Source: Ruminococcus sp. YRD2003 (GTDB lineage: Bacteria; Bacillota; Clostridia; Oscillospirales; Ruminococcaceae). From it: a stretch of 64,000 nucleotides of DNA. Each line of letters opens with the position of its first letter. Within the stretch, counting starts at the first letter, position 1. A program made the translations under genes and the position numbers. Where the stretch lies: contig FNZT01000008.1 in assembly GCA_900109435.1 (NCBI GenBank), positions 62,001-126,000 of the forward strand, read 5' to 3'. Shown here in pieces: positions 34,040-40,593 of the stretch. The notes beneath the pieces are model-generated. The model had not been told where the DNA came from, ran no database searches, and worked only from the letters and a program-made list of their open reading frames with translations.

Positions 34040-34503
34040 CGCTGCACCTCCTTCATGCTGATCTCGTAGGCGGCATCGAGAAACTTGGTATCGAAGCCGA
34101 AGTTCCGGTAGCCTTCCTCGCAGGTGCGGATGTAGGCAAGTGAGGGAATGCCGAGCTTGCGCTCCTCGTGCATGATGTAGACGAAAGCGTCCAGCTTTTT
34201 GGTCTTGCCGTTTGCCAGCTTCACCGGCAGGCGGACTGCCTTCTTGTAGTAGAAGGTCGGGCAGCCCTCGTAGGCGTCCAGCCGCTTTTCATCGTCGGCG
34301 GTGACCTCCCAGACCGCGATCGGAACAATGCTGTTCTTCTTCGGTTCGATGGTCAGGTACGCGCCGGTCTTGCTGCCCTTGTAAAGCAGCTCGTAGTCGG
34401 GGATCACCGTGATGCCGATGGGCTTTGCGCTGGGGCAGCGGTATCGCATCTGGCGGATGTTCAGGTTCGAGCCGTAGGCAAGGTAGTACTTCTTCTTTTC
34501 CAT
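34036..34503 (-). CDS. Gamma-glutamylcyclotransferase-like enzyme (AIG2 fold)
   Basis: 155 aa, AAAGGA site. YYLAYGSNLNIRQMRYRCPS carries the YGSNL signature, and RLDAYEGCPTFYYKKAV contains the expected catalytic Glu. GGCT enzymes release gamma-glutamyl groups as 5-oxoproline. Iyer, Aravind and colleagues (2009) noted such enzymes next to amidoligases and proposed that they remove or rearrange gamma-glutamyl linkages. Here an amidoligase is encoded 570 bp upstream. Same transcription unit as the 34583 and 33836 genes, under promoter E. Confidence 0.85.
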   Translation of the reverse strand: MEKKKYYLAYGSNLNIRQMRYRCPSAKPIGITVIPDYELLYKGSKTGAYLTIEPKKNSIVPIAVWEVTADDEKRLDAYEGCPTFYYKKAVRLPVKLANGKTKKLDAFVYIMHEERKLGIPSLAYIRTCEEGYRNFGFDTKFLDAAYEISMKEVQR

Positions 34504-34546
34504 GTCAATCGTCCTTTCCGAAGGAAGGCTCCTTCTACCACCCTAA

Positions 34547-34577
34547 GCCGCCCGCAGGCGGCAGGTGGGGAAAGGCG
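34547..34577. terminator. Nested GC hairpin between island genes
   Basis: GCCGCC / GGCGGC nested within CCACC / GGTGG, between the 64-aa gene and the GGCT-like gene. There is no U-tract, so it may be an mRNA-processing or stability element rather than a true terminator. Confidence 0.4.
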
Positions 34578-34582
34578 GCGGA

Positions 34583-34777
34583 TCAGCGTTCCGCCTTACC
34601 CAGTTCGTATGCCTTTCGCAGCATCTCGCGGATGCCCCAGACGCTCAGCTCGATGAAGTCCTCGGTGTCGTTCCTGCGAGTGTCCAGCCCGCCGCGCTGC
34701 TCCAGTGCGAAGTCGGCGTCCATTGCGATCTGCTCCAACTTCTTGTCGGTTTCCGTTCCCCATTCGATGTTGCTCAT
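34583..34777 (-). CDS. 64-aa island protein
   Basis: 64 aa from the ATG at 34777 (GGAGGTACGAAC site). NIEWGTETDKKLEQIAMDAD and TEDFIELSVWGIREMLRKAY, helical and acidic. No family recognised. First gene after promoter E and followed by the GGCT-like gene, so possibly a partner of that enzyme. Confidence 0.6.
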   Translation of the reverse strand: MSNIEWGTETDKKLEQIAMDADFALEQRGGLDTRRNDTEDFIELSVWGIREMLRKAYELGKAER

Positions 34778-34827
34778 TGTTCGTACCTCCGTGTTTGTTT
34801 TCCGGTCGTTTTCCGTTCCGGTAGTCA

Positions 34828-34856
34828 CATATTAACTCTTTTCGGGGATAATAGCA
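34828..34856 (-). promoter_or_regulatory. Shared-motif promoter E
   Basis: TTGCTA (34856-34851), 17-bp spacer ending AGAGT, TAATAT (34833-34828). Upstream box TTGTGTAGTATATGCC at 34902-34917. Confidence 0.75.
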
Positions 34857-34939
34857 AGCCGCTAAATGTACAAAACATCGAGGAAGAAAATGCACCGTTC
34901 CTTGTGTAGTATATGCCTTGCCGCTGTTTGCGCCGTTTG

Positions 34940-35029
34940 CGCCCGTGTAGGGCTTTTTACCGAAAGGGGCAGTTACTTGGAGGATACCCGTCCCGCCCCA
35001 CACGGGGCAACGTGGGCGCTGTGTGCGGC
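34940..35029. repeat. About 90-bp imperfect repeat, copy 2
   Basis: Partner of 33745-33835 with the same order of conserved blocks (TTACCGAAAGGGG, TTGGAGGATACCCGTCCCG, CCACACGGGGCAACGTGGGC). It lies downstream of the amidoligase stop codon, ahead of promoter E. Confidence 0.55.
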
Positions 35030-35074
35030 TTGCCGCCCCAGCCGCCGTGGTTGGCGGCTGGGATTCGGCTTCCC

Positions 35075-36019
35075 TCAAGGTCTGCCGAATCTGAAGGCGT
35101 TGTCGCCGGTAAGGTTCTGCGTCAGGGTTTCTCTTGCCGTTGCGAATTCGTCGCCAATGAAGCCCATTCTCATCAGCCAAGTTCTCATTGCGAACTTTTT
35201 GTTTTCCTTCTGCTGTTCCTTCGGGCTTGCGCTGCGCAGGTCTTTTGCCATCTGGCTCATTGCGAGGCAAAGCTGAATGTAGCTCTTGAGCTTGCCTGCG
35301 TGGAGTCCGTTCTGCTTGCCGCCTGCGGGCTTGTCGAACTGGAAAAGGCGGAATTCAATCGTGCCTTTTGTGAAGGTGGCGTGGAGGTTGAGCATATGGT
35401 AGCGGCTGCTGTTGTAATGGTGGCTTCTTCCGTTGTCGCATCCCTGTGCGCCGTACCAGATGTCTGCAAGCTGCGCCATCGTCTTGGGCTTCTTTGCGTT
35501 GAGCTGCTGCAGGAAATTCGGGTTGACCGTTCTGCAATACTGGTTCATTCTGTTGCGGTCAACCTTGATTGCTTCGGCGATCAGCGTTTCGTGGCTTGCC
35601 ATGATGTTTGCGAGGTTTCTCAGGCTCTGCGGTGTGTGTCCCGCTGCACCGATGTGAATGTGAACTCCGCAGCCTCTGGTGTAGTCGCTCTTTGCGCCCG
35701 CCTTGCGAAGGCGTCTGATCAGCTCCTGCAGGGTTTCGATGTCCTCGTAGTGCAGGATTGGTGTGACCATTTCGCACTTTTCGCTGTCCGGTCCGCTGAT
35801 GCTCACGTCGCGCTGGAATTTCCACTCGCGTCCCTGTGCGTCCCAAGCGCTCCAAGTGTAGTAGCCGTTGCGGAAGGCGGTGTCCTCGTAGCGGTTCGTG
35901 CCGAAGAACTCGGCGGCGAGCTTTGCGGCAGCCTTGCGGGTGATGCTGTTCATCTCAACCTCAACCCCGATCGTCTGCTCCTTCATTCTGTTGATCTGTG
36001 CCTGTGTGTTTGCGTTCAT
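35075..36019 (-). CDS. Amidoligase-family enzyme
   Basis: 314 aa from the ATG at 36019 (AGGAGGATACCACC site). The glutamine-synthetase-like amidoligase family (PF12224) is shown by TIGVEVEMNS, RGCGVHIHIGAAGHTP and MLNLHATFTKGTIEFRLFQF. The family ligates amine groups to carboxylates, making peptides or tagging proteins. The last 43 residues (from ENKKFAMRTWLMRMGFIGDE to NLTGDNAFRFGRP) form an extra domain shared with the 216-aa protein at 36458. Own promoter F. Expected substrates are unknown; link to the GGCT-like enzyme suggests gamma-glutamyl chemistry. Confidence 0.88.
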   Translation of the reverse strand: MNANTQAQINRMKEQTIGVEVEMNSITRKAAAKLAAEFFGTNRYEDTAFRNGYYTWSAWDAQGREWKFQRDVSISGPDSEKCEMVTPILHYEDIETLQELIRRLRKAGAKSDYTRGCGVHIHIGAAGHTPQSLRNLANIMASHETLIAEAIKVDRNRMNQYCRTVNPNFLQQLNAKKPKTMAQLADIWYGAQGCDNGRSHHYNSSRYHMLNLHATFTKGTIEFRLFQFDKPAGGKQNGLHAGKLKSYIQLCLAMSQMAKDLRSASPKEQQKENKKFAMRTWLMRMGFIGDEFATARETLTQNLTGDNAFRFGRP

Positions 36020-36070
36020 GGTGGTATCCTCCTGTTTGGTTTTTGGTGTGTTTTCCCTTTCGGTAGTCAC

Positions 36071-36099
36071 ATATTAACTCTAAACCGAGGATATATCAA
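36071..36099 (-). promoter_or_regulatory. Shared-motif promoter F (amidoligase)
   Basis: TTGATA (36099-36094), 17-bp spacer TATCCTCGGTTTAGAGT, TAATAT (36076-36071). Upstream box TTGTGTAGTATACACCC at 36144-36160. Confidence 0.82.
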
Positions 36100-36243
36100 G
36101 CCGCTAAAACCACAGAATATCGAGGAAAATACAGCCTTGATGATTGTGTAGTATACACCCTTGACTTACTTGCAATCGTGTGGTAATATGGGGTACGATG
36201 GAATAGGTTCTCACATTTTCCGGCGCCCCCGGAGGCTGTAAAA

Positions 36244-36474
36244 TCAGCCGCCGGAGATGACCTCGAATTCATCCACGCCTTCGATCAGGGCGAGGCTTCT
36301 GCCGTTCTCCCAGTTCATGTGGATGTTGCCTGCGTCGTCGATGATCGCAACCGAGCCGATCGTACCGGGCGGCACGGGCGCGATGTCGTCCGCCATGTGT
36401 ATCAGGCGGATTCTGGTGCCTGCGGGATAACGCTCCCGCAGGGCTTTCAGTTCAGCATCATTCGGAAACCGCAT
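36244..36474 (-). CDS. DUF4314-family protein
   Basis: 76 aa from the ATG at 36474 (GGAGG site 8 nt upstream). ALRERYPAGTRIRLIHMADD, PVPPGTIGSVAIIDDAGNIH and NWENGRSLALIEGVDEFEVI match DUF4314, a small SH3-like beta barrel frequent on Firmicute mobile elements. Overlaps the 216-aa gene by 17 bp and is co-transcribed with it from promoter G. Confidence 0.85.
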   Translation of the reverse strand: MRFPNDAELKALRERYPAGTRIRLIHMADDIAPVPPGTIGSVAIIDDAGNIHMNWENGRSLALIEGVDEFEVISGG

Positions 36475-37108
36475 CGTCTGCACCTCCTTCGGGCTTGCCG
36501 TGGCGGAAGGCGGAGCTTCCGGTCAGGCGGCGGAGCAGAACCCTGCGCACCGGCTTGTACTCTTCGCCGATCATGCCGAGTCGCAGGAGGAAGCAGCGGA
36601 ATGCGTACTTCTCGTTGTCGCTGGTATCCGGCTTGTTGACCACGCGCTTGAGATTCTTGGCAAACTCGCAGAGGGCGGTAATGAAGCGGGCGTATGCATC
36701 GCCGTCGCCGTCTTTCTCGACCGTGAACCACGGGAACTCGATCGTTTCCTCGCACTCGTTGACCGCAAGGCTCTCCGTGTTCAGTGCGTGCTTCAGGAGC
36801 GTTTCCTTGTTCTCGATGATCTGAAGCAGGTTCTCCAGCCCCTGTTCACCGAAGAAGTCTCTCGGCATCGAAATCGTCAGCGCCACCGGCTCGTCCTCTG
36901 CGGTGTAGCCTGCCTTCTGCAGTTCGCTCCGGATCTCGTCCGGAAGCTCATCGCCGTGCAGCACCGCTTCCTTGTCGAGGGTGTATTCACCGATCTGGTA
37001 TCCGCAGCTCGGAACGCCGAGGTACTTCACCTCGCTGCCGGTCAGCTCACCGATCTTCTGTGCCAGTGCCTTGCGCTGGCTCTTTTCGATATTAAACTTG
37101 ATATTCAT
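36458..37108 (-). CDS. Amidoligase-associated protein with shared C-terminal domain
   Basis: 216 aa. The N-terminal part (KALAQKIGELTGSEVKYLGV, YTLDKEAVLHGDELPDEIRS) has a pattern known from uncharacterised proteins of gut-bacterial elements, followed by a helical middle. Residues about 160-205 (DNEKYAFRCFLLRLGMIGEE to LTGSSAFRHGKP) align without gaps to the amidoligase C-terminus with about 20 of 43 identities. The shared piece may be a docking or conjugation domain. First gene after promoter G, followed by the DUF4314 gene. Confidence 0.7.
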   Translation of the reverse strand: MNIKFNIEKSQRKALAQKIGELTGSEVKYLGVPSCGYQIGEYTLDKEAVLHGDELPDEIRSELQKAGYTAEDEPVALTISMPRDFFGEQGLENLLQIIENKETLLKHALNTESLAVNECEETIEFPWFTVEKDGDGDAYARFITALCEFAKNLKRVVNKPDTSDNEKYAFRCFLLRLGMIGEEYKPVRRVLLRRLTGSSAFRHGKPEGGADDAVSE

Positions 37109-37158
37109 GATGTGACCTCCTGTTTTTCACCGCTTGCTGCGGTTTTGATTGTAGTCAC

Positions 37159-37187
37159 ATATTAACTCTGAACCGCACAGATATCAA
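37159..37187 (-). promoter_or_regulatory. Shared-motif promoter G
   Basis: TTGATA (37187-37182), 17-bp spacer ending TCAGAGT, TAATAT (37164-37159). Upstream box TTGTGCATATTACGCC at 37230-37245. It marks the right end of the island. Confidence 0.8.
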
Positions 37188-37245
37188 GACTGTAAACCGC
37201 CGAAATGTAAGGAATTATAAGCCTGACCATTGTGCATATTACGCC

Positions 37246-37430
37246 GATAGTTTCTGTACCAGACTTAGTATCAGTCTGTTCACAATTTGCTACACGAGCG
37301 TAAAAGACTTTTTTCGACAAAACTTGTGCTTTTTCTTGTTTTTTCGCTCTTCCCTTATTCGACGATATGTGATATTATTAGTGCATAGACGGCATCCAGT
37401 GCCGAAAAATGAAAAAGCGAGGTAACTACT
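37246..37430. other. Intergenic leader of gene 37431
   Basis: AT-rich stretch with a possible TATTAT -10 near 37374 and a small hairpin CGGCA-TCCAG-TGCCG just before the ribosome site of the plus-strand gene. No open frame of note. Confidence 0.4.
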
Positions 37431-37670
37431 ATGAACATGAAAAAGATTCTTGAAGTTGTCGCCGCCCAGAACAACACGACTGTTGCAGAAGTCCGGACGG
37501 AAATGGAAGCAGCAATTGCTGCCGCCAAAGACAATCCAAACTTCCAGCAGGCATTCGGAGGGAGAATCCCCAGTGTCGAGGAATTCATCCTTTATGCAGT
37601 GCTGCAATGTGCAGCGCCACCAGAAAATCAGCCTTCCTTCGTCTCAACCTCTTTGACCAGATCAGAATAA
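37431..37670 (+). CDS. Small helical protein (Spo0A_C-like annotation)
   Basis: 79 aa, GAGGTAA site. MNMKKILEVVAAQNNTTVAE and VRTEMEAAIAAAKDNPNFQQ resemble short phage and element proteins that databases often label Spo0A C-terminal-like, without evidence for sporulation. The last 14 codons overlap the convergent methyltransferase gene. On the plus strand between island and methylase; perhaps a regulator. Confidence 0.6.
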   Translation: MNMKKILEVVAAQNNTTVAEVRTEMEAAIAAAKDNPNFQQAFGGRIPSVEEFILYAVLQCAAPPENQPSFVSTSLTRSE

Positions 37671-38887
37671 GGAATCTGCTGTTCGTTACGAATTACATAC
37701 ACGCCTTCGGTATCACCGGTGTCCTCAACGTAGCGCCGGAGAATGACGGAGGCGTATTTTTCGTCAAGCTCCATCATGTAGCAGATGCGGTTCATCTGTT
37801 CACACGCCATGAGCGTCGAGCCGCTGCCGCCGAAGGTGTCGATGACCACGGCGTTCTCCTGAGTGGAGTTGCCGATGGGATAACCGAGCAGATCGAGGGG
37901 CTTGCTGGTGGGGTGGTTCGCATTGCGCTTCGGCTTGTCGAAATTCCAGATGGTCGTCTGCTTTCGGTCGGAATACCACTTGTGCTTGCCGTTCTGCATG
38001 AAGCCGTACAGCACAGGCTCGTGCTGCCACTGATAATCCGAGCGTCCCAGCACAAGGCTGTCCTTCACCCAGATGCAGCAGCCTGCAAGGTGGAATCCCG
38101 CATCGACGAACGCACGGCGGAAATTCAGACCTTCGGTGTCTGCGTGGAACACATAAGCCGCACCGCCTTTTTCGAGATGTGCCGCCATACACCGGAACGC
38201 TGCCAGCAGGAAGTTGTAGAACTCCTCGTTCTTCATGCTGTCGTTCTGAATGGTCAGACCGCTGGAGCTTTTGAAAGATACACCGTAGGGCGGATCGGTC
38301 AGAATGAGATTTGCTTTTGTATCGCCCATAAGTGTATTAACATCTTCGGGACTGGTCGCGTCACCGCACATGAGGCGATGCCTGCCGACCGTCCACACAT
38401 CTCCGCGCTCCACGAAGGAAGCCTTCTCCAGCGCAGCGGTCAGGTCGAAATCATCGTCCTTCGCATCGCTGCCGGTTCCGTCGGAAAACAGGTCAGCCAG
38501 TTCCTTTTCATCGAAGCCGGTCATAGAAAGGTCATAGCCGAGGTCTTGCAGTTCCTGCATCTCCACGGCGAGAAGCTCCTCGTCCCAGCCTGCGTCCATT
38601 GCCATGCGGTTATCGGCAAGGATGTAGGCTTTCTTTTGTGCGTCGGTCAGGTGGTCAACATAGACACACGGCACTTCCGTGATGCCTTCCTCCTTCGCCG
38701 CCATCAGTCTGCCGTGACCTGCGATGACATTGAACTCCCGGTCGATGATGACGGGATTGACGAAACCGAACTCACGCAGCGAGGAGCGCAGCTTTTTTAT
38801 CTGCTCCGGAGAATGCGTCCGGGCGTTATTTACATACGGTATGAGCTTGTCGGTGCTGACAAGCTGAAAGTCTGTCGTTGTTTTCAT
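37628..38887 (-). CDS. ParB-domain DNA methyltransferase
   Basis: 419 aa. Residues 5-95 are a ParB/sulfiredoxin-like domain (KLIPYVNNARTHSPEQIKKL; FNVIAGHGRLMAA). Residues about 165-410 are an N4/N6 adenine/cytosine methyltransferase with catalytic LILTDPPYGVSF and the SAM motif VVIDTFGGSGSTLMACE. No restriction partner is seen, so it is an orphan enzyme that may protect phage DNA or mark packaging. It precedes terL in most related phages; here the island lies between. It follows terS by 7 bp. Confidence 0.93.
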   Translation of the reverse strand: MKTTTDFQLVSTDKLIPYVNNARTHSPEQIKKLRSSLREFGFVNPVIIDREFNVIAGHGRLMAAKEEGITEVPCVYVDHLTDAQKKAYILADNRMAMDAGWDEELLAVEMQELQDLGYDLSMTGFDEKELADLFSDGTGSDAKDDDFDLTAALEKASFVERGDVWTVGRHRLMCGDATSPEDVNTLMGDTKANLILTDPPYGVSFKSSSGLTIQNDSMKNEEFYNFLLAAFRCMAAHLEKGGAAYVFHADTEGLNFRRAFVDAGFHLAGCCIWVKDSLVLGRSDYQWQHEPVLYGFMQNGKHKWYSDRKQTTIWNFDKPKRNANHPTSKPLDLLGYPIGNSTQENAVVIDTFGGSGSTLMACEQMNRICYMMELDEKYASVILRRYVEDTGDTEGVYVIRNEQQIPYSDLVKEVETKEG

Positions 38888-38894
38888 GTGTACC

Positions 38895-39455
38895 TCACTT
38901 CCTGCTGCGGAGTAGCTGCTCCATCATATCATCCTGTGGAGAGCCGTCGAACTTGGTCGTGCAATTCTGCTTCACGATATCGAAAATCTCATACCAGAGC
39001 AGATTTGCCTGTTTCTGATAGGACTGGCTGAGCGATGCGAACGGAGATGCGACCACGCCGCCGGTCGTCGGATGCTTGCCGAGCAGACCGTAGGTCGAGA
39101 GCGCGTCCTCACATTGGATAAAACGAGCGAACGCCAGCGAGTAGCTTTCGAGCAGTCGCTTGTTCACCAGCTTTTCGCAGCCGCGATTCTTCAGCCATAT
39201 CCATGTTTCCTTATAAATTTCATCAGCGCCGAGGGGCTTGCCGTCCTTCTGTCGTGCCGAGAGGTATTCACTCGGCGAGGGCATATCCTCACCGACAAGG
39301 TCAGCGGCATCATCAAGGTCAGCACCTTCCAGCGCGGTCGGGGTGAATTCGATGATGTCGGCATCCTCTCCGGCGGCAATTTTCTCAGCGAGGGGCTTCG
39401 GCTTGTCGCCTGCACGGACACGTCGTCCGCCACGGTTTGTACCGTCCTTTGCCAT
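38895..39455 (-). CDS. terS: Terminase small subunit (P27 type)
   Basis: 186 aa. N-terminal basic GGRRVRAGDKPKPLAEKI, then ADEIYKETWIWLKNRGCEKL and ESYSLAFARFIQCEDALSTY, LGKHPTTGGVVASPFASLSQ match P27-family small terminases. It recognises the packaging site and recruits the large subunit. HNH gene upstream and methyltransferase downstream. Confidence 0.88.
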   Translation of the reverse strand: MAKDGTNRGGRRVRAGDKPKPLAEKIAAGEDADIIEFTPTALEGADLDDAADLVGEDMPSPSEYLSARQKDGKPLGADEIYKETWIWLKNRGCEKLVNKRLLESYSLAFARFIQCEDALSTYGLLGKHPTTGGVVASPFASLSQSYQKQANLLWYEIFDIVKQNCTTKFDGSPQDDMMEQLLRSRK

Positions 39456-39724
39456 ATCATCACCTGCCTATTCTCTGCATAAGCGACTGCCAGCGCTCGT
39501 TCCTCGCTGGACATCCGCTTATAAAAAATGCCGAAACCACGCGGATTTCGGCTTATTAAATATTCGAGGGGTTAATAGGTCGTTTGAACCGGACTTTTTG
39601 TGCGTGAGAGGGGGCGCCGGTCTTGTGATCGCTGCTCCGTAGAGATTTCGATACCCCCACCGGGCAGCCCCCCAGCCCCTCCCCATTCTCCTAAAAAGCT
39701 TATCATTTTAGGAGAATGCGGAAA
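39456..39724. other. terS-HNH intergenic region, candidate packaging site
   Basis: Contains hairpin GCCGAAA / TTTCGGC, and a perfect 12-bp inverted repeat ATTCTCCTAAAA / TTTTAGGAGAAT (39685-39696 and 39706-39717). In HNH-terS phages the cos site commonly lies in this interval, so the cohesive-end site may be here; the exact cut cannot be read from sequence. Confidence 0.45.
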
Positions 39725-40075
39725 TTAGTAGGAGTATTCCGGTCTGCTGTCCTCGGTTCCGGTTTTCCTGTCGTGACAGATCTTGCAAAGCGCCTGCCAG
39801 TTTGTATCGCTCCACATCAGGTAATGGTCACCACGGTGCGGAACGATATGGTCAACGACCGTTGCAGTCACATACTTTCCCTGCGCCAGACACTTCACGC
39901 ACAGCGGATGCTTCCGCAGGTACGCTTTGCTGACACGCTGCCACTTGCTGCCGTAGCCACGCTTGGCGGCAGACGGTCGCTCAGGGTGCAGGGGCTTGTG
40001 TTCGTCGCAGTATGCACCGTCGGTCAGTCTCGGACAGCCGGGGTGCTTGCACGGTTTCAGTGCCTTCCTCGGCAT
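39725..40075 (-). CDS. HNH endonuclease (packaging-associated)
   Basis: 116 aa from MPRKALKPC at 40075 (GGAGGTGTTGGTG site). Zinc-binding CKHPGCPRLTDGAYCDEHKP; the HNH core is TATVVDHIVPHRGDHYLMWS and NWQALCKICHDRKT. HNH proteins next to terminases assist cleavage at cos sites. Located directly upstream of terS, as usual. Confidence 0.92.
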   Translation of the reverse strand: MPRKALKPCKHPGCPRLTDGAYCDEHKPLHPERPSAAKRGYGSKWQRVSKAYLRKHPLCVKCLAQGKYVTATVVDHIVPHRGDHYLMWSDTNWQALCKICHDRKTGTEDSRPEYSY

Positions 40076-40158
40076 CACCAACACCTCCTTCGGGCATAAG
40101 AAAAGCCGCTGCGGATACCCACAACGGCTCTTTACAGATTCTTCTATTATACATTATA

Positions 40159-40593
40159 TCACACATTACCGGTGTTTGCAAGTCCCACGGTGTCCCAACT
40201 TTTCAGCGATTTCACCGCATCGCTGTGCAGGCGGAACACGTGGGACTTGCTGTATCCCATTTCCTTCATGATCTCAGACCACGGCAGGAATTCGAGGTAT
40301 CTTTTACGCAGAAGGTCACGGGCATCACCGTCCTGCACAGCATTGATGCGGATTTCCATATCGGCAATCAGCGCATCGTATTCTTCCTGCGTTTCCTGTA
40401 TATCCTGTTCCAGCGCCATGATCTTGAAAACGGTGCCTTCCATTTTGCTGCGGTCGGGAGATACCGTCCTCGGCATATCATTGATGCCGCTACCGTTCAT
40501 GCCTTCTGCCCGCTGACGCAGCAGGTGGATTTCGTGTATCTTACGATTGATGCGGCGGCGGAGTCGTTCCGCCTGCTCCCAGTATTCCTTCAT
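40159..40593 (-). CDS. Phage HTH protein (DUF1492/sigma-like)
   Basis: 144 aa. N-terminal half is coiled coil (YWEQAERLRRRINRKIHEIH). The C-terminal helix-turn-helix is RYLEFLPWSEIMKEMGYSKS, then HVFRLHSDAVKSL, like region 4 of sigma factors. Such proteins close the early operon and are thought to switch on late genes (terminase onward). Overlaps the helicase gene by 4 bp. Confidence 0.8.
   Translation of the reverse strand: MKEYWEQAERLRRRINRKIHEIHLLRQRAEGMNGSGINDMPRTVSPDRSKMEGTVFKIMALEQDIQETQEEYDALIADMEIRINAVQDGDARDLLRKRYLEFLPWSEIMKEMGYSKSHVFRLHSDAVKSLKSWDTVGLANTGNV

Larger units (their letters stand above)
32199..37200. other. Amidoligase cargo island between terL and methylase
   Basis: Nine small minus-strand genes in six transcription units, each unit preceded by a near-identical promoter (copies B-G) and about 40-50 nt of leader. 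The content (amidoligase, GGCT-like enzyme, DUF3846, DUF4314, zinc ribbon, acidic proteins) is not part of phage packaging or morphogenesis, yet it splits terS from terL. Base composition is GC-rich with frequent hairpins between genes, unlike the tightly packed phage operon. Inferred to be an inserted functional unit. Confidence 0.8.

Noticed and set aside
37431..37670. Sporulation regulator role for the 79-aa protein
   Set aside because: The likeness to a Spo0A C-terminal label is weak and the protein lacks the DNA-binding helices of Spo0A; kept only as a small protein of unknown role.
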